Positions 9,125 to 17,535 of a stretch of DNA of 19,081 nucleotides are shown in pieces. A program made the position numbers and the translations under genes. The stretch comes from Candidatus Aminicenantota bacterium (GTDB lineage: Bacteria > Acidobacteriota > Aminicenantia > UBA2199), in NCBI GenBank assembly GCA_030612495.1, contig JAUWNT010000026.1:1-19081 (forward strand), given 5' to 3'. Numbering within the stretch: the first letter of the stretch is position 1; the number at the start of each line of letters is the position of its first letter. A model generated the notes under the pieces. The model was not told where the DNA came from. It did not search any database and was given only the letters and a program-made list of their open reading frames with translations.

Positions 9125-9153
9125 ATTTTAGTTAAAACATAAATATATGTCAA
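9125..9153 (-). promoter_or_regulatory. Sigma-70 promoter of the pilB-pilT-pilC-pilS-pilR-maf operon
   Basis: Read on the minus strand, a perfect TTGACA (-35, 9148-9153) is followed by a 17-bp spacer and TAAAAT (-10, 9125-9130). That is eleven of twelve consensus bases at ideal spacing. The expected start is near 9118, giving a leader of about 16 nt before pilB. The promoter fills the 55-bp gap after the barrel-protein gene. The operon that encodes PilR therefore appears to have housekeeping rather than sigma-54 transcription. Confidence 0.75.
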
Positions 9154-9157
9154 ATAT

Positions 9158-10327
9158 TTACTTTAATATAAACATACCTGAAATTGCTAAATTGCAAAGT
9201 TTACCTCCATGATCAATACCAAGGCCAAGGTCAACAATAATGTTATGAATATTAAAACCAAGTCCTAAACCATAAAGAATATTAGACTTTTTCCCCAAAA
9301 AATGGGTTTCTGTTAAATCACTTAAGAATCCTGCCCTCAAAAAAAATTTATTATAGAAAAAGCCCCTTTCAATTCCAAAAGAAACGGGTTGCATCTTCTC
9401 TCCATTTAAGAGAAGATCACTTTTTGAAACATCCATATCAAAATAAATTCCCCACTTCATATCTGGTCTAAATGCAAGCCCAGCAATTACTCTTTTCTCC
9501 ATAACAATTTCTCTTTCATAAGTTGATATTTTTGGATTCCCTACATTCTTTATAATAACTCCCAATTTAAAATATTTTCCAATATTTGCTGCAAAAGATA
9601 GATCTGTCACAATTTTTGTAAATTTATGTTCAGCACTCCCCCATCCATGTTCAAGATAAGCTTTAGAATCTGAGCCTGGAGAAAATATATCACTGGTTAT
9701 TGAGGAGTTAAAGTCAGCAGATTTACCTTTTAATAAATGCAAACCCACTCCAAAAGAAACATCCTTTGAAATCTTAAAAGAATAGGCAAAAGAATATTTA
9801 GTATATTTAAGACCAATAAAATTCATATTTAAAGAGGCAATGTCTTTATTTGAAATCTCATCTATTTTTTTAGATAAAACATCACTTTTATTTGGGCTAA
9901 TAACAGCAGTATTAACAAAAGAAGTAGAAAATCCATAATCCTTTGTTATAAACCCAGGATCATTAGATCTGAATCCATAAATACCATGTTTTGAATCAAA
10001 TAAACCTTTTAATTTTACTAATAAATTTTCCTTTTCAATATCTTTTAAGTTAGTAAAATTTTTTAAGTCATTACTAATAATTACTTTTAAATCATCCGAA
10101 TAATTTTTATAATCCAAATAACTGTGATTATACTGATATCCACTTATAGGATAGCTTACAAAGGATAATAGCGAAGGGTTAACAAATATTGAATTAATAT
10201 CAAAACTACATGCTACAGAGACATATCCGAGTGATAATGATCTAGCTCCATAGAATCTAGGTATTATTGAAAACAAGCAAAAATTGATAGTCATAAATAT
10301 CAGGAAAAATATAAAAAGTTTTTTCAT
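9158..10327 (-). CDS. Putative outer-membrane beta-barrel protein (PorV/UPF0164-like)
   Basis: A 389-residue protein with an N-terminal hydrophobic signal (MKKLFIFF, ending near residue 20), predicted to be exported. The first mature segment, GARSLSLGYVSVACSFDINSIFVNPSLLS, resembles the GARxLgMGgAyvAlaDDanAxxxNPAgL start shared by PorV, PorQ and UPF0164 barrel proteins. The rest alternates short amphipathic strands and turns, including repeats of the type FGVGLHL, YGLGLGFNI and VDLGLGI. It ends in MFILK rather than a terminal Phe, so the usual BAM signal is weak. Exact function is unknown; relatives act as outer-membrane transporters or type IX secretion accessories. No type IX genes are visible here. 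Its promoter places transcription start only a few bases before the ATG, and no Shine-Dalgarno sequence is present. Confidence 0.65.
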   Translation of the reverse strand: MKKLFIFFLIFMTINFCLFSIIPRFYGARSLSLGYVSVACSFDINSIFVNPSLLSFVSYPISGYQYNHSYLDYKNYSDDLKVIISNDLKNFTNLKDIEKENLLVKLKGLFDSKHGIYGFRSNDPGFITKDYGFSTSFVNTAVISPNKSDVLSKKIDEISNKDIASLNMNFIGLKYTKYSFAYSFKISKDVSFGVGLHLLKGKSADFNSSITSDIFSPGSDSKAYLEHGWGSAEHKFTKIVTDLSFAANIGKYFKLGVIIKNVGNPKISTYEREIVMEKRVIAGLAFRPDMKWGIYFDMDVSKSDLLLNGEKMQPVSFGIERGFFYNKFFLRAGFLSDLTETHFLGKKSNILYGLGLGFNIHNIIVDLGLGIDHGGKLCNLAISGMFILK

Positions 10328-10337
10328 CTACTAGAAT

Positions 10338-10365
10338 AATATAGTATAACAATCTAAAATGTCAA
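10338..10365 (-). promoter_or_regulatory. Sigma-70 promoter of the barrel-protein gene, near-leaderless
   Basis: On the minus strand, a perfect TTGACA (10360-10365) is followed by 16 bp and TATATT (10338-10343). The predicted start near 10331 leaves only about 4 nt before the ATG at 10327. The absence of a ribosome binding site upstream of that ATG is consistent with a leaderless or near-leaderless message. Confidence 0.6.
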
Positions 10366-10423
10366 CTATAACCGAGCTTTTAATAAATTATTCTCAAAAA
10401 ATCGACAAAAATAGCTCCAATCG

Positions 10424-11311
10424 TTAATTCGTTCTATTTACCCTGTAAGCAATAACCCTGTTGTCAAAGAAAGTTGGGATAATCAAAAGTTTTTCTCTTA
10501 CAATGTATTCAATATCTGCAGAATTTATTTTATTTTTTATTGTATCTAATAGATCAATTAAAATGCCCGACTGGTAAATTAATGCTGTTCTTCCTTTCCA
10601 ATCTGAAACTATGAAATTTCCTTCCCCGTCCGGGACAAGGCCATCTATACTCCTTCCTATTCTAGCTAAGATACGGATTTTTTTATCTTTAATAGAGATC
10701 GCTTTTAAACACCCATCTCCGCAATTTCCTAAATATAATGTTTCTTTTTCAATATAAATGCCATTCGGTCTTTTAATATCATTACCTTTTAGCCAGGCTG
10801 TAACTTTGCCTTCACTCATTTTATAAATAGTGTCATTGCCAGTATCTGAAATGTAAATATTGCCTTTCTTATCGATTGCTACATCATTCAAAAAAGATGC
10901 ATTTGGAGCAGAATATTTTTTTATAATTAAACCTTTTTTAATATCAATTTCAACAAGGTGATCAATGTCTGTTACAAATAATTTATTTTGATTAATTGCC
11001 ATGCCCTTTGGAGCATCTAATTTTGTAATCCATTTTAATTTTTCAATTTTCCCTTTTAGATTTAAAATAGAGATAAAACCATTTCCATCTTTTTTGCCTG
11101 ATTTTCCATTAATGTTTGAAACGTATATCTTTTCTAACGATGAATTATAAATAACAGATTCCGGAACTTTAAGATTCCGCTCAGATTCCCATTCTTTGCT
11201 GAGCTTGTAAACCTTATAAATTCTTTTTTCTGGTTTTAAATTTTGATTTTCCCCATAAGAAATATGAAAAATGAATAACATCATTAAAGAAAATAATATA
11301 ATTTTTTTCAT
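10424..11311 (-). CDS. Secreted SMP-30/gluconolactonase-like beta-propeller protein
   Basis: A 295-residue protein with a classical signal peptide (about 1-20, cleavage likely after HISYG), so periplasmic or secreted. The mature part shows propeller repeats such as LDAPKGMAI, LNDVAIDKKGNIYISD and GLVPDGEGNFIVSD, spaced 40-45 residues apart. The four positions expected to bind the metal in SMP-30 family enzymes appear present: E51, N142 in LND, N183 in PNG and D223 in IDGL. This suggests a lactonase or related hydrolase rather than a plain NHL scaffold, but the substrate is unknown. The ATG at 11311 has a full AAAGGAGG about 5 nt upstream. It lies 70 nt after tRNA-Ser, with no strong promoter or terminator between them. 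Read-through from the gap operon is possible. Confidence 0.72.
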   Translation of the reverse strand: MKKIILFSLMMLFIFHISYGENQNLKPEKRIYKVYKLSKEWESERNLKVPESVIYNSSLEKIYVSNINGKSGKKDGNGFISILNLKGKIEKLKWITKLDAPKGMAINQNKLFVTDIDHLVEIDIKKGLIIKKYSAPNASFLNDVAIDKKGNIYISDTGNDTIYKMSEGKVTAWLKGNDIKRPNGIYIEKETLYLGNCGDGCLKAISIKDKKIRILARIGRSIDGLVPDGEGNFIVSDWKGRTALIYQSGILIDLLDTIKNKINSADIEYIVREKLLIIPTFFDNRVIAYRVNRTN

Positions 11312-11381
11312 TAAATCCTCCTTTCTCTGATTAATAATTTAATACCAGAGTCAAATACGCCCATACATTTACTAAAAAATA

Positions 11382-11472
<91 letters not shown>

Positions 11473-11477
11473 AAACC

Positions 11478-11561
<84 letters not shown>

Positions 11562-11577
11562 TCATCTATTATTATTT

Positions 11578-11976
11578 TTAGTTATTTTTTGAACTCTTCT
11601 CTTGATTATTTTCTTTGGATTTACCGTTAGTATTGACTTTTTCCTCTTCTTGATCTTTTAATTTTTCTTTCTGAACCTCTTTCTCATCTATTTTTTGCTC
11701 TTGTTTAAGATCATCACGAACTGAAGAGCCTTTACCAGATTCCATTCCTCTCTTTGAGCTAATCATTAATAGTAAAGTTATTACCATAAACATAACTGCA
11801 AGTACTGTTGTTGCTTTTGAAAGAATCGTTGCAGTACCACGGGCTCCAAAAGTTGACTGACTCCCAGCCCCACCAAAAGCTCCGGCCAAATCAGCGCTCT
11901 TACCACTCTGTAATAAAATAATTATTATAAGTAATATACAAACAACTATATGTAAAAATAATAAAAATCCTCCCAA
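11578..11976 (-). CDS. secG: Preprotein translocase subunit SecG
   Basis: A 132-residue inner-membrane subunit of the SecYEG channel. It has two membrane helices (about 2-22 and 52-73) separated by the family signature LQSGKSADLAGAFGGAGSQ, which forms the cytoplasmic loop. A long K/E-rich hydrophilic tail (about 80-132) makes it larger than minimal SecG proteins. The start is TTG at 11976, supported by AGGAGG 5 nt upstream and by the family-like beginning MGGFLLFLHIVV. It is 24 nt downstream of tpiA and 16 nt upstream of tRNA-Leu. The arrangement tpiA-secG is widespread in bacteria, and transcription presumably comes from the gap promoter. Confidence 0.94.
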   Translation of the reverse strand: MGGFLLFLHIVVCILLIIIILLQSGKSADLAGAFGGAGSQSTFGARGTATILSKATTVLAVMFMVITLLLMISSKRGMESGKGSSVRDDLKQEQKIDEKEVQKEKLKDQEEEKVNTNGKSKENNQEKSSKNN

Positions 11977-12000
11977 GATTTCCTCCTATCAATTATCAAA

Positions 12001-12756
12001 TCATTTAGCAATCTTACAAGAAGTTTCAATTATAGCAGAAAATAAGTCAACTTTCAAGGAAGCACCCCCGATTAAAGCTCCATTTATATCCTTTTGAGAA
12101 AGCAAATCAAAACTATTTTCTGGCTTAACTGAACCTCCATAAAGTATAAATATATCCTCCGGGTTCTCAACTTTTTCTTCCAAAAGCTTTCTAATAAAAC
12201 CATGAACCTCTTGAGCTTGAGCTGGGCTTGCAGTTTCACCAGTGCCAATTGCCCATATTGGCTCATAAGCAAAAATAATACTTTTTATCTCCTGTGCTTT
12301 CAAACCTTTTAAATCTTCATCAATCTGTTTTTTTATCCTTTTAAGAGTTTCACCCCTCTCCCTTTGTTCCAATGTTTCACCAATACATAAAACTGGATTA
12401 AGCTTATGCCTTAAAGCAGTTTTTATTTTCTTATTCAAATCTGAATCCAACTCTTTAAATATCTCTCTTCTTTCAGAATGACCAATAAGCACATAATCAA
12501 CAAGATTCTTAAGCATTAAAGGGGATATTTCCCCTGTATATGCACCTCTATCTTCATAAAATATGTTTTGTGAACCAATCTTTATTTTATCTGACAGATT
12601 ACTTATTGAATAAATGGATGTGAAGGGAGGAAATATAAGAATTCTAACTCCTTCATTAGCTTCTATCTTATCATCCAGTTCTTTAATAAAATCAATACTC
12701 TCCTCAACTGTTTTATTCATTTTCCAATTACCTGCAATAATAAACTCTTTTTTCAT
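12001..12756 (-). CDS. tpiA: Triosephosphate isomerase
   Basis: A 251-residue TIM-barrel enzyme that interconverts dihydroxyacetone phosphate and glyceraldehyde 3-phosphate in cytosolic glycolysis and gluconeogenesis. Active-site residues are N10 and K12 in NWKMN, H93 in IGHSERR and E165 in AYEPIWAIGTG. The phosphate-binding YGGSVKPEN follows (about 206-214). The length is typical. The ATG at 12756 overlaps the pgk stop codon (TAATG) and has GGAGGT just upstream, inside the pgk coding end, so the two genes are translationally coupled. Confidence 0.98.
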   Translation of the reverse strand: MKKEFIIAGNWKMNKTVEESIDFIKELDDKIEANEGVRILIFPPFTSIYSISNLSDKIKIGSQNIFYEDRGAYTGEISPLMLKNLVDYVLIGHSERREIFKELDSDLNKKIKTALRHKLNPVLCIGETLEQRERGETLKRIKKQIDEDLKGLKAQEIKSIIFAYEPIWAIGTGETASPAQAQEVHGFIRKLLEEKVENPEDIFILYGGSVKPENSFDLLSQKDINGALIGGASLKVDLFSAIIETSCKIAK

Positions 12757-13946
12757 TAAACCTCCGTTAAAGCCTCAATACCAGGTAATTTCTTACCAGA
12801 TAAAAATTCAAGGGATGCTCCGCCACCAGTTGAGATATGAGAAATTTTATCACTTACACCAGCTTTATGTATTGCTGAAACAGTATCACCACCACCAACA
12901 ATTGATAATGCATTTGATTCAGCAACAGCCTTTGCAATCCCTGTTGTCCCACCAGAAAACAAGTCAATTTCAAAAACTCCCATAGGACCATTCCAGACAA
13001 TTAACTCAGCTTTTTTTATTTCGTTTGTATATAATTGAATAGTATCAATTCCAATATCAAATCCTTTCATATTTTCAGGAATTTCCTCTCCGGTTCTCAC
13101 CATTTTGATCGTTACATTAGATTCCATAACAATAGAAGCTATATGGTCAACTGGTAATAATATTTTCACATTATTCTCTTCAGCTTTTTTTAAAATATCT
13201 GAGCACATCTTAATAAAATCATCATCAACCTTTGAACCTCCAACACTTATACCCTTTGCCTTCAGAAATGTATAAGACATTGCTCCTCCAATAAGAATTG
13301 TTTTAACTTTATCCATCAAATTCAATATAATGGGAATCTTATCTGAAACTTTTGCTCCACCAAGTATCATACAAAAATTTTCCGAAGGCTTTTCTATTGC
13401 TAAACTAAGATAATCTATCTCTTTTTTCAAAAGAAAACCTTCAACAGAGATGGGGACAAATTTAGTAATTCTTACAACTGAAGCATGTTTTCTGTGAGAA
13501 ACTCCAAATGCATTATTAATATACACATCAATCCCTTTTGCCAGTTCTTTTGCAAATTTTTTATCATTTTTTGTTTCTCCTGAATTAAATCTTAGATTTT
13601 CAAGTAAAAGAATATCACCTTCCTCCAATTCAGATTTGATTTTATCAATTTTTTTACCTGTTACTTCTCCATTAAAAATAACACTCGTTTTCAGCATTTC
13701 AGACAATTTATCAGCAACAGGTTTAAGACTAAGTTCATGTTTCTTCTTACCTTCAGGCCTTCCCATATGAGATGCACAAACAATTCTGGCTCCATTATCA
13801 ATTAAATATTTCAATGTTGGTAGAGACGCTTTTAACCTCGTATCATCAACTATCTCACCATTCTCATTAAGAGGGATATTAAAATCATTTCTACAAAAAA
13901 CAACTTTGCCTTTTACGTCAATATGTTTTATATATATTTTTTTCAT
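12756..13946 (-). CDS. pgk: Phosphoglycerate kinase
   Basis: A 396-residue two-domain kinase that makes ATP and 3-phosphoglycerate from 1,3-bisphosphoglycerate. Substrate-binding residues are present: R19, D21 and N23 in RNDFNIP, and SHMGRP (59-64). GGAKVSDKI, NGPMGVFE and GGGDTVSAI mark the hinge and nucleotide-binding domain, and the C-terminus carries STGGGASLEFLSGKKLPG. One oddity is Asn at residue 20, where the family motif is normally RVDFN. The start is the ATG at 13946, one base after the gap stop codon, with only a weak GAGA upstream, so coupling to gap is likely. It overlaps tpiA by one base. Confidence 0.97.
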   Translation of the reverse strand: MKKIYIKHIDVKGKVVFCRNDFNIPLNENGEIVDDTRLKASLPTLKYLIDNGARIVCASHMGRPEGKKKHELSLKPVADKLSEMLKTSVIFNGEVTGKKIDKIKSELEEGDILLLENLRFNSGETKNDKKFAKELAKGIDVYINNAFGVSHRKHASVVRITKFVPISVEGFLLKKEIDYLSLAIEKPSENFCMILGGAKVSDKIPIILNLMDKVKTILIGGAMSYTFLKAKGISVGGSKVDDDFIKMCSDILKKAEENNVKILLPVDHIASIVMESNVTIKMVRTGEEIPENMKGFDIGIDTIQLYTNEIKKAELIVWNGPMGVFEIDLFSGGTTGIAKAVAESNALSIVGGGDTVSAIHKAGVSDKISHISTGGGASLEFLSGKKLPGIEALTEV

Positions 13947-13947
13947 T

Positions 13948-14949
13948 CTAGTTCTCTACTATTTTTATTATTAAATCTCTTATCCTACTTGAATATGCCC
14001 ACTCATTATCATACCAAGCAAGAATCTTAACCATATTCCCTCCGATATCTGTAATAAATTGGCTATCTATAACACAGGAGTTATCATTTCCAATTATGTC
14101 CGAAGAAACCAGAGGCTCCTCTGAATATTCAAGTATGCCTTTTAATTCATTTTCAGAAGCTTTTTTAAATAGTCCTTTCATTTCTTCAACATCAGTAGAT
14201 TTTTCCAAGCTTACAACAAGATCAACTATAGAAACATCAGGGGTTGGTACCCTTATAGAACTCCCAGTTATTTTACCTGCAACATCAGGAATTACAAGTC
14301 CAACAGCTTTTGCAGCTCCTGTAGTTGTAGGAATCATATTCTGCGCTGCAGCTCTTGCTCTTCTTAGATCTTTATGTGGAAGGTCAAGTATACGCTGGTC
14401 GTTTGTATATGAATGAATAGTTGTCATATTTCCTTTTATTATTTTAAAATTATCATTTAAAATTTTCACAACAGGTGCCACACAGTTGGTTGTACATGAA
14501 GCATTTGAAATTATATTGTGTTCTTTACTATTATACTCTGAATCATTAACTCCCATAACGATCGTAATATCAGGATCTGTTGCAGGAGCTGATATGATCA
14601 CTTTTTTTGCTCCTGCCTTTATATGCTTTTCAGCACCCTCTCTCTTCCTGAAAAGCCCTGTTGACTCAACAACAAGATCAATCCCAAGATTTTTCCAGGG
14701 TAAATTTTCAGGGTCTCTCTCAGAAAAAATTCTAATTTCTCTTCCATTAACAACAATACTCCCCTCATTTACCCTAACCTCTTTTTCAAATTTTCCAAAT
14801 ACACTATCATACTTTAAAAGATGAGCAAGGGTCTTTGCAGAAGTAATATCATTAATAGCAATAACCTCAAAGTAATCTTGATCTATGCTTGATCTAAAAA
14901 AATTTCTTCCTATTCTTCCGAAACCATTAATAGCAACTTTATAACTCAC
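13948..14949 (-). CDS. gap: Glyceraldehyde-3-phosphate dehydrogenase, type I
   Basis: A 333-residue NAD-dependent enzyme of glycolysis that oxidises glyceraldehyde 3-phosphate to 1,3-bisphosphoglycerate. The Rossmann motif INGFGRIGR (7-15) and D34 in NDI suggest preference for NAD. The catalytic pair is C152 in SNASCTTNC and H179 in TIHSY. PHKDLRRARAAAQNMIPT matches the family closely. The start is GTG at 14949, with AGGAGG 5 nt upstream. An ATG overlaps it in another frame (14949-14951) but is followed at once by TGA. As first gene of gap-pgk-tpiA-secG, it carries the operon promoter. Confidence 0.98.
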   Translation of the reverse strand: MSYKVAINGFGRIGRNFFRSSIDQDYFEVIAINDITSAKTLAHLLKYDSVFGKFEKEVRVNEGSIVVNGREIRIFSERDPENLPWKNLGIDLVVESTGLFRKREGAEKHIKAGAKKVIISAPATDPDITIVMGVNDSEYNSKEHNIISNASCTTNCVAPVVKILNDNFKIIKGNMTTIHSYTNDQRILDLPHKDLRRARAAAQNMIPTTTGAAKAVGLVIPDVAGKITGSSIRVPTPDVSIVDLVVSLEKSTDVEEMKGLFKKASENELKGILEYSEEPLVSSDIIGNDNSCVIDSQFITDIGGNMVKILAWYDNEWAYSSRIRDLIIKIVEN

Positions 14950-14974
14950 ATTTACCTCCTAAATTTAAAATTAA

Positions 14975-15003
14975 AAATTAACACAACGCATCCATATTTT
15001 CAA
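14975..15003 (-). promoter_or_regulatory. Candidate promoter of the gap-pgk-tpiA-secG-tRNA operon
   Basis: On the minus strand, TTGAAA (14998-15003, five of six -35 bases) is followed by 17 bp and TAATTT (14975-14980), with TG and one base before it. The -10 hexamer is poor, but the extended TG compensates. The predicted start near 14968 gives a leader of about 19 nt containing AGGAGG at 14955-14960. Other AT-rich matches upstream are weaker or would make longer leaders. Confidence 0.42.
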
Positions 15004-15094
15004 GTAAATTAAAACTATTTTTTAAAATTAACAAAAAACAATATTAATCCCACTTATTAGAACCCTTGCAATACTTTAATATCACAAGAAAATA

Positions 15095-15103
15095 TGGTAT
15101 ATT
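15095..15103 (+). promoter_or_regulatory. Extended -10 promoter of the methyltransferase-ubiA-mgtC-rdgB operon, leaderless
   Basis: TGG followed by TATATT (15098-15103) forms an extended -10 element. No good -35 is visible. The expected transcription start, about 7 nt downstream, coincides with the ATG at 15110. The bases before that ATG contain no Shine-Dalgarno sequence, which fits a leaderless message. Confidence 0.5.
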
Positions 15104-15109
15104 CAATAA

Positions 15110-15997
15110 ATGACACTTAACGAAAGAACAAGGTGCCCTATTTGTAATTCTAAAGAAATTGCTACCTTTAAAAAAGGTAATTTTACTCCAGATAATATTG
15201 ATTCAGGTGATTTTAAAATAACTGATAGTAGATATGGCTCTCTCTGGAATTTTTTCTTTTGCAAAAATTGTTCTTTTGTATTTTCTAACCCATACATTCC
15301 GGAAGAGCATATTTTGAAATTTTACTCTGAACTTGATGATAAAGAATATTCTTTAGAAGCAGACGGAAGGTCAAAAAATTTCAGATTAATTCTAAAAAGG
15401 TTAAGAAAAATCCAAAAACCCGGGAATAAGATCCTCGATATTGGAGCTGCAAGCGGTATTTTTTTAAATATAGCTCATAAAGAAGGGTATAATATATCAG
15501 GTATTGAACCTTCGGATTTTCTTGTAAAAGAGGCTAAAAAACTTTATGGAATAAACTTATTCAAAGGTACTATCAATGATTTTAAAACATCAGAAAATTT
15601 CTCAGTCATTACATTACTTGATATTTTAGAACACTTAGTAAATCCTGATAAATTCATATCTAAAATAAAAGACTTAATTAAACAAAATGGGATTTTAGTT
15701 ATTGTTACCCCGGATATAAATAGTTTTACAGCAAAAATCTTTGGAAAAAGATGGTGGCATTTCAGAATCGCGCATATTAACTTTTTTAATCTAAAATCAA
15801 TAGACACTCTTCTCAAAAAATATGGCTTTGAAATTATTAAAAAAAAAAGATACGCATGGCATTTTTCCTCTTTTTACCTTATAACAAGAATATTTCCATC
15901 ACTAAAAAATAAAAAAACTTTACAAAAAATACTTAAACTTATAAAATTTAAACTACAATTGTTTGATTCGTGGGAAATCTATGCAAGAAAAAATTAA
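15110..15997 (+). CDS. Zinc-ribbon class I SAM-dependent methyltransferase
   Basis: A 295-residue cytoplasmic methyltransferase. An N-terminal zinc ribbon is formed by C9-C12 (CPIC) and C51-C54 (CKNC). The Rossmann SAM-binding core has motif I DIGAASGIF (110-118), an acidic residue at the end of strand 2 (E133 in GIEPS) and a post-motif DILEHLVNP (171-179). A late AHINFFN (221-227) is typical of Methyltransf_23-type enzymes found in sugar and surface-polysaccharide loci. The substrate is not predictable; a nucleotide sugar, glycan or lipid-linked sugar is plausible given the next gene. It is the first gene of a plus-strand operon, divergent from gap, with a probable leaderless start. Its last 17 bases overlap the prenyltransferase gene. 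Confidence 0.82.
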   Translation: MTLNERTRCPICNSKEIATFKKGNFTPDNIDSGDFKITDSRYGSLWNFFFCKNCSFVFSNPYIPEEHILKFYSELDDKEYSLEADGRSKNFRLILKRLRKIQKPGNKILDIGAASGIFLNIAHKEGYNISGIEPSDFLVKEAKKLYGINLFKGTINDFKTSENFSVITLLDILEHLVNPDKFISKIKDLIKQNGILVIVTPDINSFTAKIFGKRWWHFRIAHINFFNLKSIDTLLKKYGFEIIKKKRYAWHFSSFYLITRIFPSLKNKKTLQKILKLIKFKLQLFDSWEIYARKN

Positions 15998-16886
15998 ATT
16001 ATATGTTGAATCTTTAAGACTGACAAGGTGGCCAAGAAGCCTTGCCATAATTCCCGGCTTTTTAGCATTTTTTGTTTTGCAACCAAAATTTACACACACA
16101 TTAATCAATCTTTCATCAATATTAAGATTACTAATCGCATTTCTTTTGACCTGGTTCATTTCTACTGCGAATTACATTGTAAATGAGATTACAGATGCTC
16201 CTTTTGATGCATTCCATCCATCAAAAAAGAATCGGCCTCTTGTTAAAAATAAAATAGATAAAAAGATACTAATGACCATCTGGTTCCTTCTTGTTATTAT
16301 TTCATTACTAATCTCTTTTAAAATCTTTAATGTTCAATTTGTAATATGTCTAATATCCCTGCTCATAGCAGGCATTGTTTACAATGTTCCTCCAATAAGA
16401 GTGAAAGATATCCCTTTCTTAGATTCAACAATAGAATCCATAAATAATCCTATAAGGTTTCTAATAGGATGGTATATTATGACAGGAATTTTTCCTACTG
16501 TTTCAATATTAATTTCATGGTGGTTTTTTGGAAATTTTCTAATGGTAGGTAAAAGGGTTGCCGAAAAAAAATTTCTAACAGAAGAAGAATCCTCCGGGTA
16601 TAGAATATCTCTAAAAAAATACAGTTTGAAAATGCTTATTACCTTTATGATTTTAAATGCAATAATATTTATTGTAAGCCTCTCTATATTTACAATTGAA
16701 TCAAAGCTAAACTCATTCCTTTTCTCAATACCTTTTATTCTCATATATTTATTGATGTTCATGAAAAAATCCATTAAAGATATAGAAGGTGCTGAAGAAC
16801 CCGAAAGACTTTTAAAAAATCCCTACTTTGCATTCTATACCTTATTTATTGCAATTATTTTTATAATAGCATATATATATAGATAA
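15981..16886 (+). CDS. UbiA-family prenyltransferase, decaprenyl-phosphate phosphoribosyltransferase-like
   Basis: A 301-residue polytopic membrane protein with about eight or nine hydrophobic segments. The first Asp-rich motif reads N-x3-D-x3-D (N68, D72, D76 in NEITDAPFD), followed by HPSKKNRP. YNVPPIRVKDIPFLD (134-148) also matches the family. The second motif lacks the usual paired Asp and instead reads FLMVGKRVAEKKF (186-198). The HPxKKNRP and GKR-x-AE features resemble the UbiA branch that transfers phosphoribose to polyprenyl phosphate (DPPR synthase, Rv3806c; NoeC) rather than quinone or haem prenyltransferases. I infer that it may make a lipid-linked ribose or arabinose precursor. 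The ATG at 15981 is preferred over a TTG at 15963: GGGA lies 5 nt upstream and the protein then starts with its first amphipathic helix. Confidence 0.78.
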   Translation: MQEKIKLYVESLRLTRWPRSLAIIPGFLAFFVLQPKFTHTLINLSSILRLLIAFLLTWFISTANYIVNEITDAPFDAFHPSKKNRPLVKNKIDKKILMTIWFLLVIISLLISFKIFNVQFVICLISLLIAGIVYNVPPIRVKDIPFLDSTIESINNPIRFLIGWYIMTGIFPTVSILISWWFFGNFLMVGKRVAEKKFLTEEESSGYRISLKKYSLKMLITFMILNAIIFIVSLSIFTIESKLNSFLFSIPFILIYLLMFMKKSIKDIEGAEEPERLLKNPYFAFYTLFIAIIFIIAYIYR

Positions 16887-16887
16887 G

Positions 16888-17535
16888 ATGGAATTAGAAA
16901 TTTTATTAAAGATTTTATTATCAGCTATATTAGGAGGAATAATTGGGCTTGAAAGAGAAATGTCTCATAAAGAGGCAGGACTCAGGACAAATATTCTGAT
17001 TGCTATAGGAAGCACCTTACTAACAATACTCTCATTTAAATTTGCAATCTTAGCAAAAAATGTTGATCCTTCAAGGATTGCTGCTCAAATAGTAACTGGA
17101 ATAGGATTCCTTGGAGCTGGGGCAATAATTCAAGCAAAATTTTCAGTTCATGGACTTACAACTGCAGCCAGTATGTGGACTGTATCTGCAATCGGGATTT
17201 CAGTTGGAAGCGGATATTATCTGATCTCCTTTCTTATTACAATCTTCATTATCATTATTCTAACTTTCTTTAAATATATATCAAAAATTATTGAAAAACA
17301 GAAAAAAATGTTTGTTTATATAATAAAAATTGAGGATAGAGCATCAATATTTACTGAGATAAAAAAGATAATTACTGAACTCGGTATAAGTTATACAAAT
17401 GCAGACTTTTATAAATATAAAGAAGGAATTGAAATCGAAATCTTGTTTGCAAGTTCTCAAAACAAAAATGAACAATTCCTGGAAAAAGTGCTTCAACTTA
17501 AAGGAGTAAATAAAATAACAAACGAAAAATTATGA
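16888..17535 (+). CDS. MgtC/SapB-family membrane protein
   Basis: A 215-residue inner-membrane protein. The N-terminal MgtC domain (about 1-140) has the signature GGIIGLEREMSHKEAGLRT (16-34), then SRIAAQIVTGIGFLGAGAII near 63-82, with about four to five hydrophobic segments. A C-terminal soluble ACT-like domain follows (about 145-215). MgtC proteins affect magnesium homeostasis, ATP synthase activity and survival in low magnesium, though most bacterial relatives are uncharacterised. The ATG lies one base after the prenyltransferase stop codon, and no Shine-Dalgarno sequence is present, so translation probably depends on coupling. It overlaps the next gene by ATGA. Confidence 0.9.
   Translation: MELEILLKILLSAILGGIIGLEREMSHKEAGLRTNILIAIGSTLLTILSFKFAILAKNVDPSRIAAQIVTGIGFLGAGAIIQAKFSVHGLTTAASMWTVSAIGISVGSGYYLISFLITIFIIIILTFFKYISKIIEKQKKMFVYIIKIEDRASIFTEIKKIITELGISYTNADFYKYKEGIEIEILFASSQNKNEQFLEKVLQLKGVNKITNEKL

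Noticed and set aside
12614..12985. Plus-strand open frame of 123 codons across the tpiA-pgk junction
   Set aside because: It is antisense to two strongly conserved glycolytic genes, with low-complexity H/Q/L-rich translation typical of a shadow frame.
14486..14824. Plus-strand open frame of 112 codons within gap
   Set aside because: It is antisense to clear GAPDH sequence and has no recognisable family motif or ribosome binding site.
16379..16774. Minus-strand open frame of 131 codons inside the UbiA-family gene
   Set aside because: It is antisense to a well-supported membrane protein, with no domain similarity and no promoter or ribosome binding site.
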